A DNA stretch of 64,000 bases, taken from the NCBI GenBank assembly GCA_003164295.1, contig PLTA01000048.1, positions 24,069 to 88,068 of the forward strand. Reading direction: 5' to 3'. Within the stretch, counting starts at the first letter, position 1. Every line of letters starts with the position of its first letter. The notes below the pieces were generated by a model. It was not told the DNA's origin. It was given only the letters and a program-made list of their open reading frames with translations, and ran no database searches. This DNA comes from Candidatus Bathyarchaeota archaeon. GTDB taxonomy: Archaea; Thermoproteota; Bathyarchaeia; Bathyarchaeales; Bathycorpusculaceae. Below, piece after piece: positions 63,828 through 64,000 of this stretch. Both the position numbers and the translations under genes were made by a program.

Positions 63828-64000
63828 TCTTGGAATATAGCAACCATATTTTACTGAACCTCCGTGAAAGCAATATTGATTTTAATTCTCAAACATTTAG
63901 TAGTGATATGAGCAAAACTTGCAGGAGCATTTTTGTTACTAACATTAATCTAAACGTTTGTTATTGTTGTTTGAAGTTGTTATATTTGCAGCATTATTTT

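Noticed and set aside
1..64000. tRNA or rRNA genes
   Set aside because: No T-arm GGTTCRAATCC-type motif with a matching cloverleaf and no rRNA signature was seen by eye; a tRNAscan run would be decisive.

Overview
The window looks archaeal. It carries the archaeal Glu-tRNA(Gln) amidotransferase pair GatD/GatE, an archaeal-type TyrRS, a RIO2 kinase, an Sm-like protein, a stand-alone archaeal Elp3, and the archaeal cofactor-independent phosphoglycerate mutase. TATA-like boxes precede several genes, and GTG and TTG starts are common. The mix of genes, the many surface glycosidases and the membrane-anchored winged-helix regulator suggest a TACK-type, perhaps Bathyarchaeia-like, organism. That placement is inference; no rRNA is present to settle it.

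Layout. (1) 0-7.8 kb: housekeeping genes (RIO2, LSm, a conserved small protein, gatE-gatD-elp3), broken by a 0.8 kb repeat-rich gap. (2) 8.3-14.6 kb: cell-surface carbohydrate proteins: two membrane-anchored secreted proteins, one a clan-D glycosidase, and a beta-propeller fused to a GT-C glycosyltransferase. (3) 14.7-24.4 kb: a structured RNA or leader, a YdeI-like protein, TyrRS, a Toprim protein, nitroreductase/SDR, an ABC transporter with a frameshifted ATPase, apgM and an HPr-kinase-like protein. (4) 24.5-37 kb: an accessory zone with many broken genes (AAA+ remnant, pirin with an internal TGA, surface protein with an internal TGA, damaged zinc-finger and winged-helix genes), bacterial-looking DUF4331, and a small Met-rich envelope operon with its own membrane winged-helix protein. 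(5) 37-63.3 kb: a large glycan cluster with GT2 and GT4 glycosyltransferases, two nucleotide-sugar epimerases, two hexapeptide acyltransferases, a FemAB/GNAT-like acyltransferase, a methyltransferase, a DUF2206 membrane protein, a WecB-type epimerase and a Wzx-type flippase. A GH26-like hydrolase and a beta-helix protein sit inside it.

How the genes fit together. The 37-63 kb cluster has the parts of a lipid-linked glycan route: sugar-nucleotide supply (WecB, epimerases), stepwise transfer (GT2/GT4), decoration (acyl and methyl transfer), and export (flippase). The DUF2206 protein and the 12.2 kb GT-C fusion may act on the outer face. The hydrolases and beta-helix protein probably act on extracellular polysaccharide.

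Most unusual signals: an interspersed non-coding element made of strictly 10-bp-periodic arrays joined to a conserved ~62-bp A-rich core (three cores at 1.2-1.6 kb, one array plus core at 24.6 kb on the other strand, one core at 28.7 kb), with a further 10-bp-periodic array at 46.8 kb; a conserved upstream module before two Met-rich protein genes; an extended promoter motif shared by at least three loci; and a folded ~210-nt region ahead of the YdeI-like/TyrRS genes. Several frameshifts sit in short homopolymer runs, so part of the apparent gene decay could be consensus error.
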